NCBI RefSeq assembly: GCF_963082655.1
Contig: NC_081556.1
Span: 66,207,727-66,271,726 of the forward strand
Source of the DNA: Stomoxys calcitrans
Lineage: Eukaryota > Arthropoda > Insecta > Diptera > Muscidae
DNA: 64,000 nucleotides
Reading direction: 5' to 3'
Under the pieces are notes generated by a model that was not told the DNA's origin, did not search any database, and was given only the letters and a program-made list of their open reading frames with translations. Position 1 is the stretch's first letter; every line of letters starts with the position of its first letter. Below, piece after piece: positions 1 to 10,500 of the stretch. Position numbers and translations under genes: made by a program.

Positions 1-425
1 TAATAAATTTACTACGTCAATACAAATGCTCTAAATGATGAATATATGAAATTTCATACAAATCGGACAATGGAATCCAGGGTCAGGCGTTAATGGGTTA
101 AGGCCTTAAATTGACAAATCGGTCAATATGGCAGCTACATTAAAATAGGGTCCGATCTGGACCGAATTCGGTTCGGTTATCGGAAGGATCAATTCAACTC
201 ATTGTTTTAAATTTCAGCGTAATAAATGCGCTTGTTATGGCATTATGCGCTTATACAGCCATATTTGGCTAGGATTTTGAGGGTTTTAGAAGAACCCATC
301 TTTGATATTTCAGCAAATCGAATAATAAATGCGCTTTTTATAGGCTCAAGACTCTAATCAGTGCATCGGCGTTTATGGCAGCTATATCCAAATATGGTAC
401 TATTTGGCCGTTCAAGAACTTCAAT
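1..425. repeat. S-family dispersed repeat, fragment
   Basis: The stretch is made of degenerate phrases such as GGCAGCTATATCCAAATATGG, TCCGATCTGGACC and TTCAGC(A/G)AAATC, which recur at about a dozen other places in the window (best copies near 53763 and 55376). No open frame of note is present. It is a decayed piece of a non-coding interspersed repeat; its left border is outside the window. Confidence 0.6.
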
Positions 426-751
426 ATATTAATATATGTAGAGACGTATCGGGATTACAATAGAGCGACATACACACGAGAATGTTGAAATCGTCTTAAA
501 GTTTTACGACCATCAGGAAGCCGAATCGAAACCAAAAATATAACTTCCAACAGATGCACAGAATCATGTGCATATCTTAGGAGTAGTGTAATTTATGTAG
601 ACAAAAAATCTGCCATTTACACAAAAACACATGCATTGGGAAAAGCACAGCTTATAGACAGAGTGGACGTGAGTGGATAATGTGGAATTTATATCATAGA
701 GGCGTTATCGCAATTAATTCTGTATAAGTACAAAATACCAACGTACGGCCA

Positions 752-905
752 TTGAAGCCTTCACATCTAATACGCTGGTCAGTAATCGTAACCAAATTAC
801 GAAATGCGTCCCATAGTGGTTGGTGTGTGTTGCGATCTCTGGCTTTCCTTTTCCATTTGCAAACAAAATATCCGATCACTGACCTCGTCTCGAAAGAGAA
901 TCAAA
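752..905. repeat. Dispersed repeat, partner at 20965-21110
   Basis: The core phrases CGTCCCATAGTGGTTGGTG and GGCTTTCCTTTTCCATTTGC are shared, same orientation, with 20965-21110, and both copies run on to CTCGTCTCGAAA. The minus strand reads as a short open frame (with KARDRNTHQPLWDAF) but the partner copy is broken, so I treat it as a repeat and not as a gene. Nothing else is recognisable between 426 and 1080. Confidence 0.55.
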
Positions 906-1180
906 CAAAAATTGTAAACTTTATTGATTTTCGACCTAACAGGGAAAAAATTTAAAATGAGAAATATATAGTATATACTTTGTAAGGGCGGTAATAAATA
1001 ATTCGATTTGTTGCCAACGGATTGAATAAATGAATATACCCTTCGTTTCAATAATTTAATGTACTTACATTAATCCGTCAAGTTAGGTTAGGTTAGGTTT
1101 AAGTGGCAATCTGCCATAAGACTCACTTAGACGTTTTCATCCATTGTGATACCACAGGAACAGAAGAAGGAAGATGCCTT

Positions 1181-2010
1181 CTAGTTCCTACCGCTGAACC
1201 ACCCAGATAGTTTTAAAAAGTCGAATAACTTGCGAATGTTCGCATCCGCAAAATCAGAGAGTTTCTCAAAGAACTGACTGCTATTGCGGGACACACACAA
1301 AGAAGGTGTTCTCTCTTCTTCTTCGATGTCTTCACAGCATCTCCAAAAGTCGTTGCTGGCAACCTTCAGTCTGTCAGCATGTTTTCCGTTTAGACAGTGG
1401 CCTGTCATGACAGACACAATGACTGAGACGTCTGTTCTAGCCAATGACAGCAAAGTAGTAGACCTCTTCAAGTCTAGACGAGGCCACATAGTTTTGGAAT
1501 GCTCACAGCCCCCTCTTTGCTACCATCTACCATTCGTTGGCCTTCGGGCCTGGTCCTGAAAACTTAGCTAACATGTCGCTAGAGGCATACCCACAGATTC
1601 CAGCGTCCCTGGAGTGTATAAGGTAGTTTCAAGTCTCGCAACCTCGTCTGCTTTAGAATTCCCTGGGACATCTCTGTGGCCCACACCCAGAACAGGTGAA
1701 TTTTGAACTGTTCAGCCATCTCGTTGAGAGATCTGTGACAGTCGAGGGTGGTTTTTGTGTACAGAAATACGTTATCCAGGGATTTAATGGCTGTCTGAGA
1801 AGATATTTATGCCAATCGTCGTAATGACATTACATCTCAGCCATTCCACCACTTCCTTAATTGCAAGGAACTCTGCTTGATACACGCTGCAGTGGTCGGG
1901 TAACCTTTTAGATATGACCAGTTCTAAATCTTTAGAGTACGCACCAAAGCCCACCGGGTCGTTTAGTTTGAAACCATCCGTTTAGAAGTCTTTGTAACTT
2001 CTGTTACTAG
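1181..2010 (-). pseudogene. LOA RNase H and C-terminal tail remnant
   Basis: The minus strand keeps a C-terminal block (SVMTGHCLNGKHADRLKV, then C..CEDIEEEE and a LSDFADANIRKL block) that is repeated in the 44354-44662 and 48600-48890 copies. The other copies end the cysteine-rich part with CECPALAV, whereas here it is garbled by a frame change. Upstream, about 1600-2010, decayed RNase H wording is visible by comparison with the 44750-45000 copy. RNase H would remove template RNA during element reverse transcription. The frames are broken, so no product is expected. Confidence 0.7.
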
Positions 2011-2520
2011 GGATATCGTAGTTCCAATCGGTTCTATAAGGAATAGTGGTACAGTAATTTTTATCAGATGGTGGTGTCCTCAGTGCGGTTGTGATGCAGA
2101 AACAAGCCATCCTTTGGATCCGGTTAAGTATTGAGCAGTAGGTGGATTTTTGAAGCGCCGTCCACCACATACCATATAGCATTAAAGGTCTGACAAATGC
2201 AGTATATATGCACTGCATGACACGCGGTCTAAACCAATGCCAATGGCTCTCTTGCAGATGTATAGGGCAAGGGTGGCCTTTCTTGCCCTTTCCAAAATGT
2301 TGGATTTGAAGTGCAATTTCCTGTCCAGCAAATCACCCATGTATTTTGCGCTTTCTGTAAATGGAACATACTCTCCATCCAAGGAGACAGGATCCACTAT
2401 AGGCAACTTGTATCTCCTGCTGAAAAGAACTACTTCTGTCTTGCACGGATTTATACCCAGACCACTTTCAGTAGCCCACCTTGCTGTTGCACGTAGAGCT
2501 TCCTGAAGTATATCTCTGAG
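1982..2520 (-). pseudogene. LOA reverse transcriptase thumb fragment
   Basis: Two overlapping minus-strand frames carry DRKLHFKSNILERARKA, LALYICKRAIG and, after a frame change, FVRPLMLYGMWWTAL, which is the region after the catalytic palm of non-LTR reverse transcriptases. The plus-strand copy at 47580-47830 has the same block (DRKLNFKSNILERTRNA). Frame change near 2200 and no start codon; it is a remnant of copy A. Confidence 0.75.
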
Positions 2521-2652
2521 GGTGTTGGGAAACTTTCCTATATTTCAAAGTGGAGGAGACAGTACACCCTCTTGAGGCGTTCCTCTACTAACCATCTTTT
2601 TAGATACACAGATCCCAAGAATGCCGTAATGCATCTTTTAGTAAGTTAGTTA

Positions 2653-3246
2653 TTAATAAATTTTCTTACGGTAGAGTTGATGCCAAGAAACTCCAAACTT
2701 CATGATTGACGCCGGTTTTACATTATTGAAAGCACCTTCAATGTCAAGAAATGCTATCATTGTATTTTCCTTGACAGTGAGAGAACCCTCGATGTAGCCG
2801 ACTAGGTCGTGAAGGGCTGTTTCAGTCGATTTGCCTTTACTATATGCATGCTGTTGCCGCAACAGATGATCTTCGGGGATCTTTGTCCTAAGATATGTTT
2901 CTATTATCCTCTCAAGAGTCTTCAGCATAAAGGATGACAGACTAATAGGACGAAAATCTTTCGCCTTCGAGTGATAGGGTTTTCCTGCTTTCGGAATAAA
3001 AATAACCTTCATGTCCCTCCATCCCACAGGTATATATGACATTCTGATACAAGCAGAGTATATCTCCCTAAGCCAGGGAACCAGTCTATCAGACACAGCT
3101 TGTAATTGAACCGGTGATACATCATCAGGGCCTGGCGACTTATAGGAGTCGAAACTTCTTATCGCCCAAAGGATTTTCGGCTCAGATCCAATTTCCCTAA
3201 TGGCCTCAGAAGAATGCATATCAGTGACAACCTCTTCTGGCGCCAC
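2653..3246 (-). pseudogene. LOA reverse transcriptase, fingers and palm part 1
   Basis: The longest surviving frame of copy A encodes about 197 residues with classical RT blocks in order: SPGPDDVSPVQLQAV, VIFIPKAGKP, AKDFRPISLSSFMLKTLE, QQHAYSKGKSTETALHDL and the first catalytic block IAFLDIEGAFNNV (the Asp of LDIEGAF is present). The frame stops before the GTPQGG block, which is found in another frame near 2560-2600 (RGTPQEGVLSPPL). The YADD block was not found. The element protein would copy its own RNA at a nicked chromosomal target. Dead by frameshift and loss. Confidence 0.85.
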
Positions 3247-3688
3247 ATTGTCCGAGTAGTTCTAGTGTTTGCTCACTAGACATTGTCCATACATTCTCTG
3301 ACTTCTGAATATACCCCACCGTAATAGGTCTCGAGGACAGAATTTTCCTTAGCGTAGAGGCCTCAGATGTATTTTCCACGGAGCGACAGAATTCTAACCA
3401 GGATTTGTTCTGAGCCTTTATAAGCTCACCCTTATATTTTCTTAGCTCAGACTTATAGATGTCCCAATCGTGAGGTGGTCTTGTGGCTTTTGCTCTGTTG
3501 AAGAGTTTTCTCCAGACCTTCCTTAGACCAACCAGCTCTGGGGCCCACCATGGCGTTCGCTGTATGCCCCTTGGCTTGGCACTAGGACATGCTGGCACAA
3601 GCGGTTCATTCAGGATCCGTTTGACCACTATGTTTATATCCTCCGTAGTAGTGCAGTAGTGCAGAACTTGTGCCGAAATACATTCCAA
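3221..3688 (-). pseudogene. LOA ORF2 segment between endonuclease and RT
   Basis: This minus-strand frame encodes the linker before the RT domain: RTPWWAPELVGLRKVWRKL, YKSELRKYKGELIKAQNKS, then SSRPITVGYIQKSENVWT. The same run occurs on the minus strand at 45648-45923, so the match is at family level. It overlaps the RT frame by a few bases in a different phase, showing a frameshift between the two. Start is arbitrary. Confidence 0.75.
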
Positions 3689-3734
3689 TCCGCCTTTCTT
3701 CTGTTTAGCCGAGGGACCACTACTTCAGTATTTT

Positions 3735-3857
3735 TTCCAAAGCAGTAAGTAGATTATTGAAGCGTCGTCCACCAGACCACAACACCATATATCATTGTAG
3801 GCCTGACAACTGCAGTATATACCCGATGCATGACACCCGGTTTAACCCCAACCCGGG
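3735..3857 (-). mobile_element. LOA thumb-region fragment, second copy
   Basis: The sequence repeats 2120-2240 of copy A (phrases GACAACTGCAGTATATAC and GCATGACAC, GCGTCGTCCACCA) but lies 5' of that copy, so it comes from another insertion. It stops abruptly where the Helitron-like element begins at 3858. Confidence 0.65.
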
Positions 3858-5706
3858 CCTGCTCCGCTGCGCCTTCTTTTACTTTATATAGAACAAAAGT
3901 TTCTTTGGAATATTTATTTTCGACAATTAAAGAGATTTTAGTGAAATAGCATGCTACGAAAATAGTATATCGCTTGACTAATTGTTTAACAATATATGTG
4001 CCTTTGTCCGTATTCCATATGATCTTTATTGGTCTACGAATTTAAGTTTGGATGCAAGATGTACTCCATTCTTAAAATACTTTATTTCAGCCCGATATTC
4101 TCATGATATCTGATTTAGGGGTGTTTTCGGGGGTGAGGTGGTCCCACAGGCACTTGGCCCTAAAAAAATATCAGCATCGTGCTCTTCTTTCAAAAACTAT
4201 TTATTTAAACCCCATATTGCCATTGGTTTAGGGGAGTTTACACGATGAGGCGTCCCCAAACACATGGCCCAAAAAAGGTTTTTACCCTTTGCGGGGTGTT
4301 TGGGGAAGAGGTGATGCCCTAAATACATGGTCCTAAATTTGGATATCAAATTCCTATTCTACTTCCAAATACCTTTATTTGAGCCCCATTTTGCGATGGT
4401 CACTAAATTGCTGCTTGTGGGGTATTTTGGGAAAGGGGTTGACCCCCAGAAATTGGGTATCAATTCTTGCTCTACCCCCAATACCTTTCACTTAATCTCC
4501 ACACTGACATGGTCGGTAAATGCCCGATTTAGGGGTGTTTTGGGGATTGGGGTGATCCTCCAAACAATAAGCCCGGAAAATATATTAGCAATGTGCTCTA
4601 TTCTCATATATCTATTTATCATTTATTTGAACCCCATATTTTGGGAAGAGGTTGACCCCGAGAAAATTGGTCCCGAAAGTGGGTATCAATTCTTGCTCTA
4701 CCCCCCAATACCTTTCATTTAAGCTTCACATTGACATGGTCGGTATATATGGCCGATTTAGGGTTGTTTTGGGGATTGGGGTCGTCGCCCAAACACTAAG
4801 CCCGGAAAATATATCAGCAACGTGCTCTATTCTCATATATCTATATATCATTTATTTGAACCCTATATTGCCATTGGCCTCAAAATTGGATATCAAATTC
4901 GGTTAGAAAAGTCAGTAAAGTTTGTTTTGGGGTATTGGCCCTAAAAACTATGAATATTTAGTCCCACTCTTTTTAAGACCCAAATTGTCTTGGTGAGCAA
5001 ATATGTCCTATTTGGGGGTTGTTATGGTGGTGGGACGTCCGCTAGACAGTTGGCCCCTAATGTTGATATCAGATACGTGGTCTTCTCCCTCATACCTTTA
5101 CTTTGAGCCATATATTTCCACAGTCGGCAAACATGACCGGCTTGGGGGTGTTTTGTGGGATGGGCGGCCACTCAGTGAGTTGGCCTTGAAAATATATATT
5201 GGATTCGTGTTCCACTTTAAAAACCCTCTTATTTGAGCTTCATATTGCAATAGTCAGTAAATACTTCCTATTTGGGTGGTGTTGGCGGGGTGGGGTGGCC
5301 CCATAGACACTTTTCCCGAATATTGATATCAAATTCGTGCTTTACTCCCGAAGACCTTTCATTTGAGCCCCATATTGCTATGGTCATAAATTTGTCTCCT
5401 TTGGGGGATGTTTTTGGTGAGAGACGGCCCCCAATCACGGCCCCCTTAGGTACCCCATCCGAAATTTGGATACCAAATTTTTGTTTGTAGGTTACTATAA
5501 GAGAGCACACAAAATTTCGCTTAAATCGCACCACCCATCTCCGGGATCTGGCGTTTCTGAAAATTACGGTAAGGGGGAATGTCCGCCCCCCCTTCAGATA
5601 TTCTGTGAAAATTTCAAGAAAATCGGTGCAGCCGTTTCTGAGTCTATAAGGAACACACAAACAAACAAGCCTACAAACAAACACAAATTGATTTTTATAT
5701 ATAAGA
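3858..5706 (+). mobile_element. Helitron-like tandem-unit element H1, copy a
   Basis: A non-coding element of about 1.85 kb. The left part (GGGCCTGCTCCGCTGCGCC) matches, in inverse, the end of 51012-53097 that finishes GGGCCCGGGTCAGCTAGT; the right end is ATTTTTATATATAAGAT. The interior is a series of diverged units of roughly 170-200 bases, each with a version of CATTTGAGCCCCATATTGC(C/G)ATGGTC, GGGGTGTTTTGGGG and ATATCAAATTCGTGCTC. A CTAG-T terminus with a T-rich opposite end and no inverted ends would fit a non-autonomous Helitron, but no hairpin is clear, so the class is tentative. The left tip is missing here. Confidence 0.6.
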
Positions 5707-6198
5707 TAACATGTTGGTCTCTTGTGTGATAAACTTCAATTGCTGAATGCGAAGAATCGAAGTTGGTCACGGTGTAACACTTATTTTTGTAATTATTTGA
5801 TTGTTATTACAACCATAAAAAATCGAAATAAAATAAGATTAAAACTATTCTCATTGTTTTTTATTTTTGTTAAATAGGGTGAAATATTCAAAAATGTTCC
5901 GGTACCTAATAACGGTATTTAAACCAATAACATGTTGGTATTACAACCAATATCAGTTCGGTAAAGAGGTTAGTGTCAAACGGTACTAATCATTTCATAT
6001 TTCATCAATACCGTGGTGCTTCACTATTAATACCGAAAGGTACTGATATGAGCACGTTTGGTATCAACTTTCCTTTATATCTATAATGTATATGCCCTTG
6101 CGCATATTTTTGGTCCCCTTTAATTTGACCCAAATATGTTTTTATCTTAAAATAATCATAAACAAAGAATTATTTTAGATTTAATTTTAAAAACTTAC
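5707..6198. other. Gene-free AT-rich spacer (Elk intron)
   Basis: This stretch lies just downstream, in gene direction, of the Elk CNBHD exon and belongs to its following intron. It is AT-rich; the words GGTACTAA, GGTATT and ATACC recur several times between 5890 and 6070 but no element ends or coding frame are visible. The next Elk exon is not found down to position 1. Confidence 0.5.
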
Positions 6199-6352
6199 CA
6201 AGAATCGCAACAACCATTTCATCTTTCATTACTTCCATTGAACCGTTACAAAGATAGTAAATGTAGTTGAGAGCATCTCCTTTACGTATTAAGTATTCTC
6301 CAGGTGCGCAGAAATTAGTTTTGATGTGCAGCGATAAAAGTTTTAAACATCC
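6199..6352 (-). CDS. Elk: Elk potassium channel exon: front of the CNBHD
   Basis: A 154-base exon on the minus strand, bounded by an acceptor (TTATCAATAG before 6352) and a donor (GTAAGT from 6198). It begins on a codon boundary and ends after the first base of a Gly codon. It encodes 51 residues including [20 protein letters not shown], then [13 protein letters not shown] and MVVAILG, which is the cyclic-nucleotide-binding homology domain of KCNH channels; the [12 protein letters not shown] wording is characteristic of the Elk branch (KCNH3/4/8) as against Eag or Erg. In KCNH channels this domain does not respond to cyclic nucleotides but is part of gating. The frame is intact and joins exactly to the exon at 7000-7095. 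The following exon (expected to start GKGD-like) is outside the window. Confidence 0.93.
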
Positions 6353-6369
6353 CTATTGATAACAAAAAA

Positions 6370-6965
6370 TTAAACAAGAAAAATCGTGTAAAGATCGGCT
6401 TGGACGTATCTTATATACCCTCCATCATAGATCGCTTTTCTGAAGTTCTTGGCACGATTCCACGGTATAAACTATAAACTAATGATTTCAGGTCAAGAAA
6501 TCTTCAAAGACTAGTTTGAAGTATTCGTTTAGGAGTCGCTTCAAGAAGTAAAAATTAGACAAACATTAAAAAAGAATGATTTGAAGTCATAACGAGAAGT
6601 CGACAAAGAATATTTTAAATATTAGTGATCTGTAACTTCTGTCTTTCCTTATGAACGTCAAATACGACTAGAACGCACTCCAATCGTCATGTATTTTCTT
6701 TTATTTTATTCACATGTGTCTGCATGTATGATCGATTAAATAAAAGCTTTCCTTATGCGAAAAAAGGGCAAATTTATTACAAAAATCGATTTTCATATCA
6801 AATGTTTCGTACGTATCATACGATGTGTTTATCTTTCAGAGTTGCTTCATTTGAAAATACACATGAGAATACATAACGTCAAATACCATATTTAAGAATT
6901 ACATTAACAAGTCAAATAGGGAGATCAAAAACCTAATATAGGAGCTATGGCTGAGGGTATACAAA
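6370..6965. repeat. S-family-like insertion in a 647-base Elk intron
   Basis: The left side reads CTTATATACCCTCCATCATAG and GATCGCTTTTCTGAAGTTCTT, matching the terminus of S repeats (compare 53790-53840), and the right side reads GAGGGTATACAAAATAAAAA, the inverse of TATACCCTC. The interior is AT-rich and shows no frame. It accounts for nearly all of the intron between the exons ending at 7000 and starting at 6352. Confidence 0.45.
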
Positions 6966-6999
6966 ATAAAAACATTTCAAAAGAAACAGATTTACTCAC

Positions 7000-7095
7000 T
7001 TGTGAGGCTCCTTCAAATATGGGTAACTGCAAAATTTCTCTGTGAAGATGCATGGAAATATCGCCACGTAGTTCCTCTGGAAATTCCCGTAAAGT
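7000..7095 (-). CDS. Elk: Elk potassium channel exon: C-linker, second part
   Basis: A 96-base, 32-codon exon on the minus strand with acceptor AATGTAG before 7095 and donor GTGAGT from 6999. It starts and ends on codon boundaries. It encodes [20 protein letters not shown] and [11 protein letters not shown], the late C-linker helices that couple the channel gate to the CNBHD. The wording DISMHL.(R/K)EILQLP(I/L)F is highly conserved in KCNH channels. The exon is separated by only 58 bases from the upstream exon at 7154-7234 and by 647 bases from the CNBHD exon. No damage is visible. Confidence 0.93.
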
Positions 7096-7153
7096 CTACA
7101 TTGTTTAAATTTAAATACATGGTCTCAAACCTAGAAGAAATTGTCATACTCAC

Positions 7154-7234
7154 TTCATTTATATCAATTCCGTGGTTAAGAGACCATGACGTTTGAAAAT
7201 AGTCTTCGATTCGTTGTTTCAATTCCTTCGGCAT
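7154..7234 (-). CDS. Elk: Elk potassium channel exon: C-linker, first part
   Basis: An 81-base, 27-codon exon on the minus strand: acceptor CTTTTTAG before 7234, donor GTGAGT from 7153, both in phase 0. It encodes MPKELKQRIEDYFQTSWS and NHGIDINE, the A'/B' helices of the KCNH C-linker (compare the family phrase LKQR..(E/D)YFQT.W). The initial Met is an internal residue, not a start: the S6 exon at 56481-56599 ends on a codon boundary and supplies the preceding ALHQ. The intron between these two exons is about 49.2 kb. Confidence 0.93.
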
Positions 7235-7284
7235 CTAAAAAGAATATAGTAATTTGTCATTAAGGTGGCTAAACATTTGTATCG

Positions 7285-8825
7285 CAAATTAGTAGGTTAG
7301 TTTCGAAAGAGGGTGCAGATATTAATGCGCCCGATAACAACATGGGCATACACACGTAAGACAGTAATCGGCTTGATGTACACCCTAAATACTAAAAAGT
7401 AACCTCTAAAAAGAAAATTTAAGTTAGGTATTCCGTGTTACTTGCAAAATCCTTAATTGTTTTCCATACAGGTATGGTATTGTGTCCCCACCCAAGTTCT
7501 GGTGATTGTTCACCGCAAAAGCCGGGCAATGACAAAGGAAATGCTCCAACGCCTTATCATCTTCTCCACTTCTATCACTTGCCGCACCCATTATGCATAA
7601 ATGAGCTCGTAGTCCTGTGCGTCCCGTTATGATACCGAAAGCTATACTGACCTCCTTCTTACTTCCTTTTAGCAATAGGCTCTTCTTCTCACAATCCGTA
7701 TCTCCCCATAAGATTTTCGCCGTCCTAACGACCCTTTCGCTGTTCCACAGTATTACATGCGTATTCGTCGCCCACTCCCTTAACTCGGACTGCGTCGACC
7801 CGAAAGGCTTCAGGTTAACCGTGTTTATTGACGCCAATCGTCTGGCCTTTACTGTAAAATCGTCTGCTTTTTCATTCACCATTACTCCGTTATGGCCCGG
7901 ATTTTGGATTGGATTTTGCCATTCTCAGAGAAGGTGTTAATCTACTTCTTACACTGCAAGACTGTTCGTGACCTTACCGTCCTAGTAGTTATTGCCCTTA
8001 TGGCAATTTTAATGTCGGTAAAGATGTTCACACTCGACGTACTCGCGTTAGCACCACACCACTTCACGCATTCCATGATCGCCCGGATCTCCGCCTGCAG
8101 GACGGTATTGTGGTCTAAAACAGGCAGTCTAAAACAGATCTCAGTGATTGGCCCAGTTTGCCCTCTAGCTTTGATGCAGCTGTACAGCACGATCTCCCAG
8201 ATGGCAATTCCAGCGTTCCGACAAACCAATACTGTGCCTCTGGAAGCACTCCACCTCAAGTGTCATCTCAGGTTTCTGATCGGAAACCTTTTCTATTTCA
8301 TCCGGGTTTCCTAATGTCGCCTCGATCATACCACGCTGGTATGGCCTGCTCCTATCCTCAATTTATTCTCCCATCGGTTGCCTCACATTAGTTTGTATGT
8401 TAATGGGTCGGATATCTAGAATAGTCTCCTTTACCCTAGTGGGCGTAGTCCTCATCGCGCCGCCTATGCCAAGATAACATGTTGTCTAAACCTGTTGTAT
8501 TATCCTTACTTTGCACTATTTTTCCATCAAAGTCCACCAAATAATTGAGGCGTGTGGACTATCCTCGGATTCAAGCCCTAATTCGAACCTACGGTCTGCT
8601 TACATAGTGCCCAACACCTGTGAGCCTTTTCAGTACGCTCGTGAATGTGACACTTCCAATTAAGTTACCCGTCCAAGATCACTCCTAAGTATTTGACCTT
8701 GTCAGACATGCAGACCTTTCTATTGAGGAAACGTGGTGCTTTAAATCGGTCCATCTTTCTCGTGAACAGGCAGATTTCAGTCTTCTCTGGGTTAGCATTG
8801 AGACCCCTGGGTCTAGCCCAGTCAT
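7285..8825 (-). mobile_element. LINE 'B' (I/LOA group), 5'-truncated copy 1
   Basis: The minus strand carries, in transcription order, an RT thumb region (about 8825-8400; GLNANPEKTEICLFTRKMD and KVKYLGVILDG are readable in translation), an RNase H (8259-7942), a cysteine-containing tail (7882-7424) and a 3' UTR ending near 7285 with GGTTAG. The same 3' end is found at 9895-10500 (minus) and, on the plus strand, at 36430-36795. It is the first insertion into the giant intron, only 50 bases upstream of the 7154-7234 exon's acceptor. Its 5' edge abuts the 3' end of LINE 'C', which may have inserted into it. Confidence 0.75.
7424..8259 (-). pseudogene. LINE 'B' RNase H and C-terminal tail
   Basis: Two minus-strand frames. 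The first (8259-7942) has AEIRAIMECVKWCGAN and VNIFTDIKIAIRAI, resembling RNase H blocks with an acidic residue (AEI..I) and S/TD(S/I).(A)AI. The second (7882-7424) carries WGDTDCEKKSLLL and EDDKALEHFLCHCPAFAV, the zinc-knuckle-like tail of RNase H-bearing LINEs. A frame break lies between them at about 7890-7940. In the living element this protein would degrade RNA in the RNA-DNA hybrid. Confidence 0.65.
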
Positions 8826-9665
8826 ATTTGTAATTTGAATTTTAATTTGTAATTTATTTATTTACACCCGCACTACAAGAATAAAAAATTCTTATAATTA
8901 AGGTGCGGGTAATATCTCCAACAATTGTACATATTAAACACTTAAAACTAAGAATCTATAGCTATATAATACATCACAGAGACGTACAGCGAATATGAAC
9001 ATATGCCATTCAGAAACAAGCCTCCGATACATTTTGGGAATGATTCTTTTACCTCTAGTAGATCTTGCGAAATCAATAAATCCAAACAGATATTGTGGTG
9101 CCTGCGTGTAGATCAGTTTATGCAGGAAAGTAAGCGATCTTAGGAACAACAATTGCTGTAAGGAGACGCCATACAGAGATAAACAGTTTTCAGAGATGGA
9201 ATCGCGCCGTCTCAAGCCAAATACATAACGAGTAACGCTATTAAAAAAGGTGTTTAGCTTACGTCTACTTACCGAGTCGCAATTAGCAAACAACTCACAG
9301 CCGTAGAGAATGCCAGGAACAAGATAAGTATTTGCCAAGAGAGATCTAACCCGCAGCGGAGTAACCGACTGAGTGGCACAGAGAGCACGCAATTTTGAAT
9401 ATCCCTGACCAACGACAGAGTCTATATGATTACTCCAAGTCAGAGTGCTGTTAATAACAACGCATGAGGAACGATTTTCAATCTAGAGTCGTGAATGAGT
9501 ATACCGACTTCGCATGAAAAACGAGACAGCCTGTTTCTGATAATCACACACTTGGACTTTACAGGGTTGAGACACAGGCCGTTGGCTTTCGCCCACGTGC
9601 TGACTCTTGACAGATCATGATTAAGCAGATGTATGTTTTCAGCAATCTCATGTCTTCTGCAAGAT
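8826..9665 (-). mobile_element. LINE 'C' (CR1-like), 5'-truncated
   Basis: On the minus strand a 152-residue frame (9392-8934) has LRVRSLLANTYLVPGILYG, CELFANCDSVSRRKLN, VTRYVFGLRRRDSIS and ARSTRGKRIIP, the C-terminal part of an RT lacking RNase H, as in CR1-type LINEs of insects. Just upstream (about 9610-9400) translation gives WAKANGLCLNPVKSKCVI, the block after the YxDD palm, in other frames. The 3' end is near 8826, with ATTCTTATAATT in an AT-rich tail. No complete frame survives. Confidence 0.7.
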
Positions 9666-9689
9666 CATTTCCCTTCTATGCCATGTAAA

Positions 9690-9880
9690 GTTTCTCTCCA
9701 AAGAGGTGTCGCACTGCAGCTCGCTGTTCGGACTCGTCTATTAAAAGGAGGCCTCTTACAATTGAGCCTAAACTTGAATCGGATAGCACTCAATGATATG
9801 TGAGAAGTTTGCCCTTTTCCTTAGTAGAATGTTCATGGGCAAAATTTGCAAGATCCTTTCGGTCCTTCTGCATAGCTGAT
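9690..9880. repeat. Dispersed repeat with TTGAATCGGA..GCACTCA core
   Basis: The block contains CTCTCCAAAGAGGTGTCGCA, AACTTGAATCGGATAGCACT and TGTTCATGGGCAAAATTTGC. A shorter, weaker version (AATCGGACTGCACTCATTGA) is seen at 42350-42420. It is non-coding and I cannot classify it. Confidence 0.4.
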
Positions 9881-9894
9881 ACGGATCCTTACCC

Positions 9895-10500
9895 AGTGGC
9901 GGAATCACATATCGGTCATACACCCAAGCCAGTTATTGACTTGTGCGTTCTAAATACAAAAAGTAACCTCGAAAAAGAAAATTTAAGTCAGGAATTCCAT
10001 GTTACTTAATAGTTATCCATACCACGCCCCTTAATTGGTTTATGTCTGGTATTGTGTCCTCACCCAAGTGCCTGTGTCTACTAGCAGCAAAAGCTGGGCA
10101 ATGACATAGGAAATGCTAAAACGTTTCATCATCTTCCCCACATGCCCTTAGCATGCGATCACTTGCCGTACCGATTTTGCATAAGCGAGCTCGTAGTCCT
10201 ATGTGTCCTGTTGTGATACCGAAAGCTATACTGACCTACTGGTTGCTTGCTTTCATAGACTATTCTTCTCACAATCCGGATCTCCCCATAGGATTTTCAT
10301 TTTCTTACCAACCGTTTGCGCATTCGTAGCCAACGCTTTTTACTCGGACTGCGTCGATCCGAAAGGCTTCGGGTTAACCAAGTTTATTGACGGCAGTCCT
10401 CTGGACTGCCAAATCGTCGGCTTATTCATTCCCCTTACTCTGCTGTGGCCCGGCACCCAAACGATGCGGATCGTAATGGGTGACAAAATGTTATATTCGT
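9895..10500 (-). mobile_element. LINE 'B' 3' end, copy 2
   Basis: The block aligns by eye with 7360-7920, both running through GTAACCTC(T/G)AAAAAGAAAATTTAAG, TGTTACTT and GCCGGGCAATGACA/GCTGGGCAATGACA. It is the RNase H tail and 3' UTR of the same LINE on the same strand, with more indels than copy 1. No frame is intact. Confidence 0.7.

Larger units (their letters stand above)
1081..3712 (-). mobile_element. LOA-like non-LTR retrotransposon, copy A
   Basis: This is a 5'-truncated LINE read on the minus strand. In transcription order it shows the region before the reverse transcriptase (3688-3221), the RT fingers and palm (3246-2653), the RT thumb (about 2520-1990), an RNase H remnant, the C-terminal tail (1489-1181) and a 3' UTR that ends in repeats of CCTAACC at 1081-1098. 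The combination of RT wording (LDIEGAFNNV, RPISLSSFMLKT) with a downstream RNase H points to the I/R1/LOA group; LOA is my best guess. Several frame breaks make it dead. The same family recurs throughout the window as copies B to J and gives a scaffold for aligning them. Confidence 0.85.

Noticed and set aside
1081..1098. TTAGG-type insect telomere repeat
   Set aside because: Only three units, always at the 3' end of LOA-like or LINE 'B' copies (also 23240-23257, 36775-36790), so it is a LINE tail and not a telomere.
4327..5236. Open frames across the H1 element reading repeated hydrophobic peptides
   Set aside because: The frames repeat because the DNA units repeat; they are not conserved between copies a, b and c and have many stops in other copies.
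7154..7234. Met at 7234 as a real translation start of a short protein
   Set aside because: A splice acceptor abuts it and the encoded residues are internal C-linker residues that continue the S6 exon in phase.
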